Of a stretch of 64,000 nt of DNA, positions 1-9,189 are shown in pieces. Position 1 is the first letter of the stretch; each line of letters starts with the position of its first letter. Below the pieces are notes generated by a model, which made no database searches, was not told where the DNA came from, and saw only the letters and a program-made list of their open reading frames with translations. This stretch comes from Janthinobacterium sp. GW456P. Lineage in GTDB: Bacteria > Pseudomonadota > Gammaproteobacteria > Burkholderiales > Burkholderiaceae_D. A program made the position numbers and the translations under genes. The stretch spans positions 1 through 64,000 of the forward strand of contig NZ_NEHB01000020.1 in NCBI RefSeq assembly GCF_002127655.1, read 5' to 3'.

Positions 1-90
1 GGCGGCGGGGAGGTCAGCGGCGGCGGCGGCTTGCGGCAAGACGCACAGCGCCGCCACGCAGCCCGCCAGGACGGCACGGATCGAGAACAT
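1..90 (-). CDS. N-terminal fragment of an exported protein (runs off the window)
   Basis: Thirty codons are visible, starting at the ATG at 90-88 and running off the left edge. The start has an AGGAG six bases upstream. The translation begins MFSIRAVLAGCVAALC and continues through an Ala-rich AAAAADLPAA stretch. That is a classic Sec signal peptide with a likely cleavage after the Ala run. It lies 68 bp downstream of gspC in the same direction, so it may be the last gene of the secretion operon. The mature part is outside the window and the function cannot be called. Confidence 0.6.
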   Translation of the reverse strand, partial: MFSIRAVLAGCVAALCVLPQAAAAADLPAA

Positions 91-158
91 GAAGACTCCT
101 GTCGCGACGGCGGCATGGCGCCATCGGCAAAATACGATAAGAACAGCGTTAATTAGCG

Positions 159-725
159 TTAATTCGACGGCGGCGGCGTACTGGTCGTCACCTGCGGCGG
201 CGCCGGCATCACGGTCGCCGGACGCTGCTGTTCCATCGGCAGCGGCGGCGGCACCAGGTTCGTTACCGGTGCGGGGGCTGGTGCCGGTGCAGGGGTGGCG
301 GACACGGGTCCCGGCAAGGCCAGCGCCTTGTCGTCGGCCACCAGATCGATGCGTTTGCTTACGCCGCCATCGCGCAGCAGCACATGGCGCGCATGCACTT
401 CCAGCACCGTCACGCCGGGCACCACCTCGGCGCCTTCCGGCAAGGCCACGGACGGCTTGCCATCGGTCGAGATGATGGCCACGCTGCCACGGCCATTACC
501 GGCGGCGACCACGCCCTTGAGCTGGTAATTGCTGGCTGTGGCCACGCTGACCTGGCCGCCGAACAGCGAGGCGCCCGCCTCCACGCTGGCATCCTGCACC
601 ACCGGTACAGCCGGTGGATTGATGGGGCGCTGCGGCGCCTTGAACAGCTGCATGGCCCAGTAGGCCAGCGACACGGACAGCGCCACGACGGCGAGCAAAC
701 TTGTAAATTGAGGCAAACGCTTCAT
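159..725 (-). CDS. gspC: Type II secretion protein GspC (short form)
   Basis: This is the inner-membrane clamp protein of the type II secretion system, which links the inner platform to the N0 domain of the GspD secretin. There is one N-terminal membrane segment (about residues 8-28). A homology-region domain follows (about 65-130, with LKGVVA, SVAIISTDGK and VLLRDGG). The tail is Pro/Ala-rich (about 135-188). Family members are usually 270-300 residues with a C-terminal PDZ or coiled coil; at 188 residues this one has neither. It is the last T2SS gene of the operon, 16 bp after gspF. The assignment rests on the HR-like domain plus position. Confidence 0.85.
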   Translation of the reverse strand: MKRLPQFTSLLAVVALSVSLAYWAMQLFKAPQRPINPPAVPVVQDASVEAGASLFGGQVSVATASNYQLKGVVAAGNGRGSVAIISTDGKPSVALPEGAEVVPGVTVLEVHARHVLLRDGGVSKRIDLVADDKALALPGPVSATPAPAPAPAPVTNLVPPPLPMEQQRPATVMPAPPQVTTSTPPPSN

Positions 726-741
726 GGCTTCCTTGGTTTTC

Positions 742-1962
742 TTATCTGACGAGCTGATTGATTTCGATAATCGGCATCAGCACGGCCAGCACGATCAGCA
801 GCACCACCACGCCCATGGCCAGGATCAGGGCCGGCTCCAGCAGGCCGGCGATGGTCAGCGTGCGGCGCTCCAGGTCCTGCTCCTGCGCGCTGGCCGCGCG
901 TTCCAGCATGGCCGGCAGCTCGCCCGTGATTTCGCCCGCGCGTATCATGTGGATCAACATGGGCGGAAAATGCTTTTGCGCCGACAGCGCGCGCGCCAGG
1001 CTCACGCCTTCGCGCACGGCCCCGCTGGCGTCAGCCACCAGTTCCTGCATCGCCACATTGGTCAAGGTGTCGCGGCTGGTGTCGAGCGCGCGCAGGATAG
1101 GCACGCCGGAACCCGTGGTGATGGCCAGGGTGCTGGCAAAGCGCGCCGTATTCAGGCTGCGTTCGAACTTGCCGTACAAAGGCGCCGTCAGCAGCCAGGT
1201 ATGCCAGCGCCGTTTCAATGCCGGCTGCTGCAGCGCGCGGCGCCAGGCGAACCAGGCGCCGGCGAGCGCGATGGCCACCACGATGCCGTAGTTGCGCACG
1301 AAGTCCGACAGCGCCAGCATGATCACCGTGAGCATGGGCAGCTTTTGCTTGGTATTGGCGAACACGGAAACGATCTGCGGCACCACGTAGGTGAGCAGGA
1401 AAATGACGATGGAAAACGCCACCACCGTGACGATGGCCGGATACGTAAACGCCAGCTTGACCTTCTGCACCAGCGCATTGCGCCGTTCGATATAGTCGGC
1501 TAGGCGCGAGAGCACGCGCGACAAATGGCCGATCTGCTCGCCCGACGCCACCAGCGCCCGATAGATTTCCGCGAAATCGCGCGGATGGCGCGCCAGCACG
1601 TCGGAAAACGCGGCGCCGCCGATCACTTCCGAGCGGATCGAGGCGATCAGGTCGCGCAGATACGGCCGCTCGGCCTGTTCCAGCAGCGCGGAAAACGCCT
1701 GCTCCAGCGGCAGGCCCGCTTCAAGCAAACTGGCCAGCTGGCGCGTGAACAAGGCCAGCTCGGTGCTGGACAGGCGCTCGCCGAAGCCGCGCCGCTTGGC
1801 CACGCCGGCGGCGTCGACCTGCGCGGCGATCGGTTCGACAGCCAGCGGCACCAGGCCTTGCACGCGCAGCTCGGCGCGCGCGGAACGGGGACTGTCGGCA
1901 TTGAGCACGCCCTTGCGGGTGGCGCCCTGGGCGTCGACGGCTTCATAACGGAATGCGGGCAT
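742..1962 (-). CDS. gspF: Type II secretion inner-membrane platform protein GspF
   Basis: This is the polytopic platform protein that couples the GspE ATPase to pseudopilus assembly. At 406 residues it has the normal family length. It carries two repeated T2SSF domains (about 70-190 and 270-390), seen in the repeated pattern of FTRQLASLLEAGLPL and FASTLAITTGSGVPILRAL. Three hydrophobic segments lie near 170-195, 220-240 and 375-400. The N-terminus MPAFRYEAVDAQGATRKGV is typical of GspF/PilC. It starts 10 bp after gspE ends. Confidence 0.95.
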   Translation of the reverse strand: MPAFRYEAVDAQGATRKGVLNADSPRSARAELRVQGLVPLAVEPIAAQVDAAGVAKRRGFGERLSSTELALFTRQLASLLEAGLPLEQAFSALLEQAERPYLRDLIASIRSEVIGGAAFSDVLARHPRDFAEIYRALVASGEQIGHLSRVLSRLADYIERRNALVQKVKLAFTYPAIVTVVAFSIVIFLLTYVVPQIVSVFANTKQKLPMLTVIMLALSDFVRNYGIVVAIALAGAWFAWRRALQQPALKRRWHTWLLTAPLYGKFERSLNTARFASTLAITTGSGVPILRALDTSRDTLTNVAMQELVADASGAVREGVSLARALSAQKHFPPMLIHMIRAGEITGELPAMLERAASAQEQDLERRTLTIAGLLEPALILAMGVVVLLIVLAVLMPIIEINQLVR

Positions 1963-1972
1963 GGTGGCGGGC

Positions 1973-3394
1973 CTAGTCTTTGGTCACGCGCAGCAACTCG
2001 GCCTGCGTGGTGGTGCCGTCGCGCAGCCAGCGTTCGCCGTCCTCGCGCATGCCCGTCATGCCGTCCTGCAGGGCGACGGCGCGCACGTCCGCTTCCGACG
2101 CGCGGTTGTGGATCTGCGCGCGGATCTGCTCCGTCGTGCGCAGCAATTCATACACGCCCACGCGGCCCTGGTAGCCCGTCTGGCCGCAATGTTCGCAGCC
2201 GACCGCTTGCCAGTACTGGCCATCGAAGGTCTTGCATGAACCACACAACTTGCGCACCAGCCGCTGCGCCAGCACGCCGAGCAGGGACGACGACAGCAGG
2301 AACGGTTCGATGCCCATGTCGAGCAAGCGCGTGACGGCCGCCGAGGCGTCGTTCGTGTGCAGGGTCGCCAGCACCAGGTGGCCCGTCAGCGACGCCTGCA
2401 CGGCGATCTGCGCCGTTTCCAGGTCGCGGATCTCGCCGATCATGATCACGTCCGGGTCTTGCCGCAAAATCGCCCGCAGCGCCTTGGCAAACGTCATGTC
2501 GATGCGGGGGTTCACCTGCGTCTGGCCTACGCCGGCCAGGTCGTACTCGATCGGGTCTTCCACCGTCAGGATATTCGTCGTCGTGGCGTTGAGCATCGAC
2601 AGCGCCGCATACAAGGTCGTCGTCTTGCCCGAGCCGGTGGGACCGGTGACGAGCACGATGCCGTGCGGCTGCGTGATCAGGCCATCGAACTGCGCCAGCA
2701 TGGGCGCGCTCATGCCCAGGTGCTGCAGGTCGAGGCGGCCCGCTTCCTTGTCCAGCAAGCGCAATACGGCCCGTTCGCCATGCCCGGTTGGCAGGGTCGA
2801 GACGCGCACGTCGACGGGCTTGCCGCCCACGCGCAGGGTGATGCGGCCGTCCTGCGGCAAGCGTTTTTCCGCGATGTCGAGCTGCGCCATGATCTTGATG
2901 CGGGAAATGAGCGAGCCGTGGATGGCTTTGCGGGGGCGCACCACGTCGCGCAGGCTGCCGTCGATGCGGAAGCGCACGACGGACGTCTGCTCGAACGGCT
3001 CGATGTGGATATCGGACGCGCCTTCGCGCAGCGCCTGCGTGAGCAGCGCGTTGATCATGCGGATGACGGGCGCGTCGTCCGACGACTCGAGCAAATCCTC
3101 GATGGCCGGCACGTCCTGCAGCAGCTTGGTCAGATCGAGGTCGGCGTCGAATTCATCGGCCATCTGCGAGGCGTCGCCGCCGCCGCCCGCGTAGGCGCCG
3201 GCAATGGCCGCATCGAGCTCGCCGCGCGGCAGCACCGTCAACTGGATCTGGCCGAAGCGGCGCGACACTTCGGCAATCGCCGCCGGCGCCGTCGACGCGG
3301 CCACCAGCACCTCGACGGGGGCGCCGTCAGTGGCGCCGGGCCGGGCCAGCAAGCCGAAATCGCGCGCGTAGGCGTAGGGAAGCAGATTACTCAT
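1973..3394 (-). CDS. gspE: Type II secretion ATPase GspE
   Basis: This is the cytoplasmic hexameric ATPase that powers pseudopilus assembly. The 473 residues carry Walker A GPTGSGKTTTLYAA (about 254-267), an Asp-box/Walker B region DVIMIGEIRDLETA and a His box ATLHTNDA. A tetracysteine zinc motif (CGSC...CEHC near 388-405) precedes GRVGVYELL. The N-terminal domain is compact, so the protein is a little shorter than enteric GspE. It lies between gspD and gspF, 10 bp from each. Confidence 0.96.
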   Translation of the reverse strand: MSNLLPYAYARDFGLLARPGATDGAPVEVLVAASTAPAAIAEVSRRFGQIQLTVLPRGELDAAIAGAYAGGGGDASQMADEFDADLDLTKLLQDVPAIEDLLESSDDAPVIRMINALLTQALREGASDIHIEPFEQTSVVRFRIDGSLRDVVRPRKAIHGSLISRIKIMAQLDIAEKRLPQDGRITLRVGGKPVDVRVSTLPTGHGERAVLRLLDKEAGRLDLQHLGMSAPMLAQFDGLITQPHGIVLVTGPTGSGKTTTLYAALSMLNATTTNILTVEDPIEYDLAGVGQTQVNPRIDMTFAKALRAILRQDPDVIMIGEIRDLETAQIAVQASLTGHLVLATLHTNDASAAVTRLLDMGIEPFLLSSSLLGVLAQRLVRKLCGSCKTFDGQYWQAVGCEHCGQTGYQGRVGVYELLRTTEQIRAQIHNRASEADVRAVALQDGMTGMREDGERWLRDGTTTQAELLRVTKD

Positions 3395-3404
3395 GGCGAC
3401 CCGA

Positions 3405-5642
3405 TCACTTCTGCGGCTGTTGCTGTTGCTGATACTGCTGCAGCAGCGGCTGCGGCGGGGTGGCCGCGTTGGCCGGCGCGCCTGGCGGCGGTGTCGGCGC
3501 CGGCGGCACGGGGCGCGTCACCATGTTGCCGCCCACGGGTTGGCCATCCTGCAGGGCCGGCAGCACGGGCGTACCGAGGTCTTTCAGCATCAGGTTGCCC
3601 GTGGCCGGCACGGCGGCCGTCTCGGCCGAGCGCATGTAGTCGTAGCGGTCGGCCGCCAGGCTGCCGCTCTGCTCCTTGTTGCGCACGATGACGGGGCGCA
3701 GGAAGATCATCAGATTGGTTTTCTTGCGCTCGCGCGTCTGGTACTTGAACAGGTTGCCGATCAGGGGGATGTCGCCCAGGCCGCGCACTTTTTCCGCATT
3801 GTCGCCCGTGCTGTCTTCGATCAGGCCGCCGAGCACGATGATCTGGCCATCGTCGGCCAGCACATTGTTTTCGATCACGCGGTTGTTGATGGTGATGCCG
3901 CTGACGGCAGACGCCGTGGATTTGTCCACGCTCGACGTCTCGTGATAGATGCCCAGCTTGATCGTGCCGCCTTCGGAAATCTGCGGACGCACCTTCAGGG
4001 TCAGGCCCACTTCCTTGCGGTCGATGGTCTGGAACGGGTTCGTGTTGGTGCCGGCCGTGCTCGTGTACTGGCCCGTCAGGATAGGCACGTTCTGGCCCAC
4101 CTTGATGGTCGCCAGCTCGTTGTCCAGGGTGATCAGGTTCGGCGTCGACAGGATGTTCGCGTTGCCGTCCGATTCCAGCGCATGCGCCACGGCGCCCAGG
4201 CCCAGCGCGCCGTTGATCTGCTTGAAGATGCCGACCGTCAGGCCGCCCGTCGGCAAGACCTTGCCGCCGCCCGTGGCGATGGCGGCGATGTTGTTGCTGG
4301 TGCCCGAAGCGAACGACTGCAGCGCGCCCACGCGGTAATTGCTGGTGCTGTCGCCGGACAGCCCTAGCCACTGCACGCCGAATTCGGACGCCTTGGCCGA
4401 CGTCACTTCGACGATCAGCGCCTCGATGTAGACCTGGGCGCGGCGCACGTCGAGCTGGTCGATCACGGCGCGCAGGTTGCGGTAAACGGCTTCGTTGCAG
4501 GTCAGGATCAGGGTGTTGGTGGAAGCGTCGGCCTGGATGAATCCGGCCGCGCCGCCCGACGACAGCTGCTGCGGCCCGTTGCTCAGCGACGCGCCGCCCG
4601 TGGTCCCGCTTTGCGTATTGCCGCCCAGGCCAGTGCTGTTCATGCCGCTGTTGTTCTGGCTGATCTGGTTATTCGTATTCTGATTGCCGACGCCCTGCTG
4701 CGCCGTGGCGGCCGTGCCGTCCGAGGTCACCACCGAGCGCAGGGTCTGCGCCAGCTTGGTGGCATCCGCGTTTTTCAGGTACACCACGTGCACATTGCCC
4801 AGCTGCGTGGTGGGCTGGTCCAGCTTCGAGATCAGCGACTTGGCCAGGTTGGCGCGCGCCGCCGACGGCGCGCGCAGCACCAGCGAATTGGTGCGCGGGT
4901 CGGCCAGCACGGAGACCTTGCCCGCATCGCCGGTGGCGCCGGCACCCGCATTGCCGCCTTCCATCAGCTTGTTCACCATCGAAGCCAGGTCGGAGGCAAT
5001 GGCATAGCGCACGGGGATGACGTCCAGGTCCGTCGAGGCGGGCACGTCGAGCGCGGCGATGATCTTCGCCAGGCGCTTGAGGTTATCGGCGTAATCGGTG
5101 ATCACCAGCGAGTTGTTGCCCGGGTTGGCATTGATCGTATTGTTCGGCGAGATCAGGGGCCGCAGCACGGCCAGCAGGTTGGCCGACGATTCGTAGTTCA
5201 GGTAAAACACCTGGGTGGCGATCTGGTCGCCCTTCACCTGGCTGCTGCCGTTGCCCACCTGGGTCGGCACCGATTGAAGCTTGGCGTCCGCTTCCGGCAC
5301 CACTTTCGCATAGCCGTCGCCGGAGACCACCGCATAGCCCTGCAGGCGCAGCGCGGAAGCCAGCAGCCCGAAGGCCTGCGACTTGCTGATCGACTTTTCC
5401 GACACCAGGGTAATCGTGCCCTTGACCCGCGGGTCGATGACGAAATTGATGTTGGTGTAATGGCCCACCGCCTTGATCACCGATTCGATGTCGGCGCCGA
5501 CGAAATTGAGCGCCGCCTCATCGCCGGGCGCGGCCCAGACGGGCGCCGGCATGCCGGCCACGGAACAGCACAGCAAGGCGGCGGCCGACAGGCGGCGCAG
5601 CGAGAAGGAGGAGGTAATTGGGCTCACGGATGGTTTTTTCAT
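3405..5642 (-). CDS. gspD: Type II secretion outer-membrane secretin GspD
   Basis: This is the secretin that forms the outer-membrane exit channel. The 745 residues begin with a signal peptide (cleavage likely after PVWA, about 38). The N0 domain follows (LNFVGADIESVIKAVGHY), then N1-N3 repeats and the secretin domain with VGLTLKVRPQISEGG. A Ser/Asn/Gly-rich loop (about 320-365) interrupts N3, as is usual in GspD. The extreme C-terminus is Gln-rich (QQYQQQQQ). The ATG overlaps the gspN TGA by 4 bp. No pilotin gene is visible in the window. Confidence 0.96.
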   Translation of the reverse strand: MKKPSVSPITSSFSLRRLSAAALLCCSVAGMPAPVWAAPGDEAALNFVGADIESVIKAVGHYTNINFVIDPRVKGTITLVSEKSISKSQAFGLLASALRLQGYAVVSGDGYAKVVPEADAKLQSVPTQVGNGSSQVKGDQIATQVFYLNYESSANLLAVLRPLISPNNTINANPGNNSLVITDYADNLKRLAKIIAALDVPASTDLDVIPVRYAIASDLASMVNKLMEGGNAGAGATGDAGKVSVLADPRTNSLVLRAPSAARANLAKSLISKLDQPTTQLGNVHVVYLKNADATKLAQTLRSVVTSDGTAATAQQGVGNQNTNNQISQNNSGMNSTGLGGNTQSGTTGGASLSNGPQQLSSGGAAGFIQADASTNTLILTCNEAVYRNLRAVIDQLDVRRAQVYIEALIVEVTSAKASEFGVQWLGLSGDSTSNYRVGALQSFASGTSNNIAAIATGGGKVLPTGGLTVGIFKQINGALGLGAVAHALESDGNANILSTPNLITLDNELATIKVGQNVPILTGQYTSTAGTNTNPFQTIDRKEVGLTLKVRPQISEGGTIKLGIYHETSSVDKSTASAVSGITINNRVIENNVLADDGQIIVLGGLIEDSTGDNAEKVRGLGDIPLIGNLFKYQTRERKKTNLMIFLRPVIVRNKEQSGSLAADRYDYMRSAETAAVPATGNLMLKDLGTPVLPALQDGQPVGGNMVTRPVPPAPTPPPGAPANAATPPQPLLQQYQQQQQPQK

Positions 5643-6415
5643 TGTCTGAACTCTAAGGCGATGATGTTTTTTTCGCTATTGCTACGGCGCTGTCCCAGCA
5701 AATTCAACAAACTCGCCAAGGTCTCTTCATATCCTGCTGCGGCCTGGGCCTGGCCGGAAAACTGCATGCGCCCCTGTTGCAGGCTGCCGCTGCCATCGAG
5801 CAGCAGCGGTCCCTTGATGGAGCGCAGTGTCAACGTCGCCTGCTGCCCCTGCCAATCGAAATCGAGCTCGTAGCTGCCCAGCGGACGCAAGGACGACAGG
5901 CGCGAGGCCATATCCGTCATCTGCAGGGTGGTGCGGCCGACGGCGGAAAACTGCCGCTGCTCCAGTGCCAGTTGCAAGGTGCTCCACGACAGGCGCATGC
6001 TACCCGTCGGCGCCACGGTATTTAACGGCGCACCGAGTCCGCCCAGGCCATCGGCCGGCAGCAGCAGGGCCGCCGGGCTCACTTGCCAGTGCGACCACGA
6101 GCCGCGCAGGTTCACCGGCTGCGACAGCGCCTGCGGATTTTGCAATTCCACGTCCGACGATCCCCACAGCACCGAAGGCGAAATGCGCCAGCTGAAACGC
6201 CCCGGCAGCAGCGGCGTCACGGCGCCGTTCGCGCTGGCCGCCCCGCCGATAAAGGCCGAGCCGCGCCACAGGGTACCTTGCGCGTCGCCCAAGGTCAAAC
6301 GTCCGCCCGTCTGCTTTTCCACGATACTGGCCACCCAGCCGGCCGGGAAAAACACCAGCAGGGTGACGCAGACGCTGACGATGATGGCCAGCAGCCAGCC
6401 AAGCAGGCGCATCAT
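5639..6415 (-). CDS. gspN: Type II secretion protein GspN
   Basis: This is an accessory inner-membrane T2SS protein of 258 residues. It has one N-terminal membrane segment (LGWLLAIIVSVCVTLLVFF) and a periplasmic domain built from antiparallel strands, with TGGRLTLGDAQGTLWRGSA typical of the GspN family. The start is the first of two tandem ATGs at 6415; it overlaps the gspM stop by 4 bp (ATGA). A longer open frame upstream is out-of-frame readthrough of gspM. Its position between gspM and gspD matches pseudomonad and Burkholderiales T2SS operons. Confidence 0.88.
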   Translation of the reverse strand: MMRLLGWLLAIIVSVCVTLLVFFPAGWVASIVEKQTGGRLTLGDAQGTLWRGSAFIGGAASANGAVTPLLPGRFSWRISPSVLWGSSDVELQNPQALSQPVNLRGSWSHWQVSPAALLLPADGLGGLGAPLNTVAPTGSMRLSWSTLQLALEQRQFSAVGRTTLQMTDMASRLSSLRPLGSYELDFDWQGQQATLTLRSIKGPLLLDGSGSLQQGRMQFSGQAQAAAGYEETLASLLNLLGQRRSNSEKNIIALEFRQ

Positions 6416-6957
6416 CGTGCCGCGCCCGGGCTCTGGTGCAGGGTCAGGCTGGCGTCGACCAGCCCTGCCGCCTTGGTCTGCCCCGTCTGCGCCGTGATCT
6501 TCGCTTCCTGCACGGCGATGCGGCCTTCGCGGCGCACGCCATCGAGCCACAGCATGACGCTGGCGAACGGCACGCCGTTCAGCTGCACGCGCGCATACTC
6601 GCCCGTCAGCGACAGCGATTGCGGCGTCAGGCCGCGCGCCTTGAGCGAGGCGTCGAGGCTTTCGCGACTCATGGGCGCCACCTGCACGGGCGCCTGGCGC
6701 GCCAGCTCGCCCGCTTCACGCGCCAGCGCCTGCAGCTGGGCCGCGTTCTGACGCAGCTCTGGCAAGCTCTTTTGCAAGGCGATGCGGCCCGTCCAGGCCG
6801 GTTCGAAAAACACGGCGTAGACGAGGGCCAGCCCCGCCACCACGGCGCCGATGCTCAAGAGCTTGCGCTCCTGCTGCGTGCGCTCGGCCCAGAAGGCCTG
6901 CACGGCCTGCTGCCGCCCCATCCACGCGGCGCGTGCCTTGTTCACTGCCGCACTCAT
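6412..6957 (-). CDS. gspM: Type II secretion protein GspM
   Basis: This is a small bitopic inner-membrane protein that partners GspL in the assembly platform. The 181 residues have a short cytoplasmic tail rich in Gln/Arg, one membrane segment (LLSIGAVVAGLALVYAVFF) and a periplasmic ferredoxin-like domain with a coiled-coil start (LPELRQNAAQLQALAREAGEL). I place the start at the ATG at 6957, which overlaps the gspL TGA by 4 bp. An upstream in-frame start would add 11 residues inside gspL. Confidence 0.9.
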   Translation of the reverse strand: MSAAVNKARAAWMGRQQAVQAFWAERTQQERKLLSIGAVVAGLALVYAVFFEPAWTGRIALQKSLPELRQNAAQLQALAREAGELARQAPVQVAPMSRESLDASLKARGLTPQSLSLTGEYARVQLNGVPFASVMLWLDGVRREGRIAVQEAKITAQTGQTKAAGLVDASLTLHQSPGAAR

Positions 6958-8183
6958 GCTTTTGCTCCCGTGGCCGGCGTGATCTTCCACACGCCAGGCG
7001 CCGTTTCATTCAAGGCCAGCTTGCGCGCGGCCAGGCCGTCGCGCACCTGCGCCTGGGCGCTGGCGTCGACCATGTCCGGCTTCAGCTTGACGATCAGGCT
7101 GCGCTCGCGGTATTCCAGCGAGGCCACCACGCCGCGCCCGGCCAGGCCGCCCAGCGCCTCGCCCAGGGCCGCGCTCATGCTGGTGAAGTCATCCATGCTG
7201 GCCTGCCCGCTTTGCAGGCGGGCGGCGGCGATATTGCGCCGCATCTGCTCCGCTTCCAGCCCATACACGGGCGCTTCGTTCGGATATGCGGCCTTGAAGG
7301 TTTGCTGCATCGAGGTGCGCACGGTGGCCGCCTCGCGCTTCAAACGCATCCATTCGATATTCATGCCGGCCAGGTTGACGACCACGGCCAGCAGCGCCAG
7401 GCGCAGCGGCCAGCGCCAGCGGCGCCACTCGGTGGCCGATCCCGTCGGCGTGCCCAGAGCGCCGGCCAGATCCAGCCCCGCATTCCTTGCGCCGGCGATC
7501 CAGTGCGCCCAGTGGTCGGATTCCACCGTCATGCCATGCATGCCGGCGGCCAGCTGTTGATACTGCGCCAGCTCGGCCTGCGCCACGTAGACCGTCAGGG
7601 GCACGTCGCCGGCAAACGCGCGCGTCGTCAGCAGCGCCTGCTGCGGCTGGGCCGGCAAGACCAGGCCCAGCCCCTCTTGCGGCGCCTGGCGCAAGGCCAG
7701 CTCCAGGCTGTCGCCGGCCGCGTGCAAGGATGCCGTCACGCTGCCCGGCTGCAATGGCAGGCACAGCTGCGATGGCAGCAGCGCCACCTTGCGCGCGCCC
7801 TGCGCCAGCAAGGCTTTTACGAGTACCTCGGCCCAGGCGCGCTGCGCCACGGCCACCGTGCGCATGCCGGACGCGTCGGGCGCGCCGGCGGCCAGCAGGC
7901 AATCCTGGGCGTCGCCGAGGATGTGTTCTTCCACCAGTCCCGGCAAGGCCGCGCGCAAGCGGGCGCCGGCCAGCGGCGGGGTTTTCAGGCGCAGCAGGGT
8001 CACGTCGGCCGCCGCCAGCAACAGCACCACCTGCTTCGCGCCGGCGATCAGCTGGCCCAGGCCGCCCAGCGGCGCGCTGCCCTGCTGCAGCAAGGCGCCG
8101 CCGTCGCCGGCCAGCACGAAGGAGCAGGCGGGCGCGCTGTCGGTGGACGCCTTGGCCGGGTGACGGATATACAATATTGTCAA
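6954..8183 (-). CDS. gspL: Type II secretion protein GspL
   Basis: This bitopic platform protein recruits GspE. The 409 residues comprise a cytoplasmic actin-like domain (about 1-240) and a membrane segment near 255-272 (LRLALLAVVVNLAGMNIEW). A periplasmic ferredoxin-like domain that binds GspM completes it. The only well-placed start is a TTG at 8183 (translated MTILYIRHPA), 20 bp after gspK stops, with a weak GCGAG upstream. Use of TTG would lower its expression relative to the pseudopilins. Confidence 0.9.
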   Translation of the reverse strand: MTILYIRHPAKASTDSAPACSFVLAGDGGALLQQGSAPLGGLGQLIAGAKQVVLLLAAADVTLLRLKTPPLAGARLRAALPGLVEEHILGDAQDCLLAAGAPDASGMRTVAVAQRAWAEVLVKALLAQGARKVALLPSQLCLPLQPGSVTASLHAAGDSLELALRQAPQEGLGLVLPAQPQQALLTTRAFAGDVPLTVYVAQAELAQYQQLAAGMHGMTVESDHWAHWIAGARNAGLDLAGALGTPTGSATEWRRWRWPLRLALLAVVVNLAGMNIEWMRLKREAATVRTSMQQTFKAAYPNEAPVYGLEAEQMRRNIAAARLQSGQASMDDFTSMSAALGEALGGLAGRGVVASLEYRERSLIVKLKPDMVDASAQAQVRDGLAARKLALNETAPGVWKITPATGAKA

Positions 8184-8202
8184 AGTGACTCGCTTTCAGC
8201 TG

Positions 8203-9189
8203 TTAATTTTCCCGCAGCCAGACCAGGCTGGTGGTGCGCTGCGGATCCGTTTTTCGATTGATGAGCGCCACGGCATCGAGGGCGGCACGGTCCAGCCGCA
8301 CGCGGATGACGGTGAGGAAGTAGCGGCTCTTCACATCGAGTTCCACGCCTTCAATCAGTGCAGCATTAATATTATTCTGGAAATTTAACTTATCGACAAA
8401 CTTTTTACGCGGATTGCTCAAGGTCAGGGCACTGGCCTCGGACAGCGACATCATCGTCACGGCCGCCAGCACCTCGGCCGGCGCCGTATTCACGTTGATC
8501 GGCGTCAATTCCGGCAAGATGATGACGACATCGCGCAGCTGCTCGATCATCTGCGGCGTATAGCCGGGCACGGCCAGCAAATCCTCGACCTGCGTGAACG
8601 CCACCGGTTCGCTGCCGCCGCCCGTGGTGGGCTTGGCGGCGGGCGTCTTGCCATCGGTGCCGCTGTCGGCCGCGCGTGGTTTCGGCCGCGCGCGCAGCAC
8701 GGCATCGGCCGTCGCTTGCGCCAGGCCGCTATCGAGCTTCATGTTTGACAACAATCGCTGGTAAGCCAGCACCTGCTTCGGATTGATGCTGCCCGTGGCA
8801 TCGACCAGGTTGGTGATATTGAAGCGCGCCTGCGCGTCGAGCGCGCGGCCCGAGACGGTGGCATCGAATTTTTCCGTGTCGACCTTTTCGCGATCCACGT
8901 AATCGTCGAGGCGCGCTTCCTCGATGGGCGTGGCCCACACGCCATCGAGCGCCGTCAGCGAAGGATTGTCCTGGCGCAGCCAGAAGCGGGCGAAGTCGAC
9001 CATGCCGCGCATGGCCCACTGCGTCTGCAGGCGCAGGCGCTGGTTTTCCATCGAGCGCACCTGCACCTGCTGCTGCCAGAACAGGCTGGCGACGACGGTG
9101 ATGGCCAGCGCCGTCAGCAGCAAGGCCGTGATGACGGCCACGCCGCGCTGGCGCGCAGGCAAGGAAATGCGGGGCGAAAAGCGCTTCAT
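8203..9189 (-). CDS. gspK: Type II secretion minor pseudopilin GspK
   Basis: This is the large minor pseudopilin that sits at the pseudopilus tip with GspI and GspJ. The 328 residues have a prepilin-like N-terminus (RQRGVAVITALLLTALAIT). The +5 position lacks the usual Glu, as is typical for GspK. The alpha domain inserted in the pseudopilin fold is seen around DYVDREKVDTEKFDATV. A helix-hairpin-helix-like segment follows (VEDLLAVPGYTPQMIEQLRD, TPINVNTAPAEVLAAV). The ATG at 9189 overlaps the gspJ stop by 4 bp. Confidence 0.94.
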   Translation of the reverse strand: MKRFSPRISLPARQRGVAVITALLLTALAITVVASLFWQQQVQVRSMENQRLRLQTQWAMRGMVDFARFWLRQDNPSLTALDGVWATPIEEARLDDYVDREKVDTEKFDATVSGRALDAQARFNITNLVDATGSINPKQVLAYQRLLSNMKLDSGLAQATADAVLRARPKPRAADSGTDGKTPAAKPTTGGGSEPVAFTQVEDLLAVPGYTPQMIEQLRDVVIILPELTPINVNTAPAEVLAAVTMMSLSEASALTLSNPRKKFVDKLNFQNNINAALIEGVELDVKSRYFLTVIRVRLDRAALDAVALINRKTDPQRTTSLVWLREN

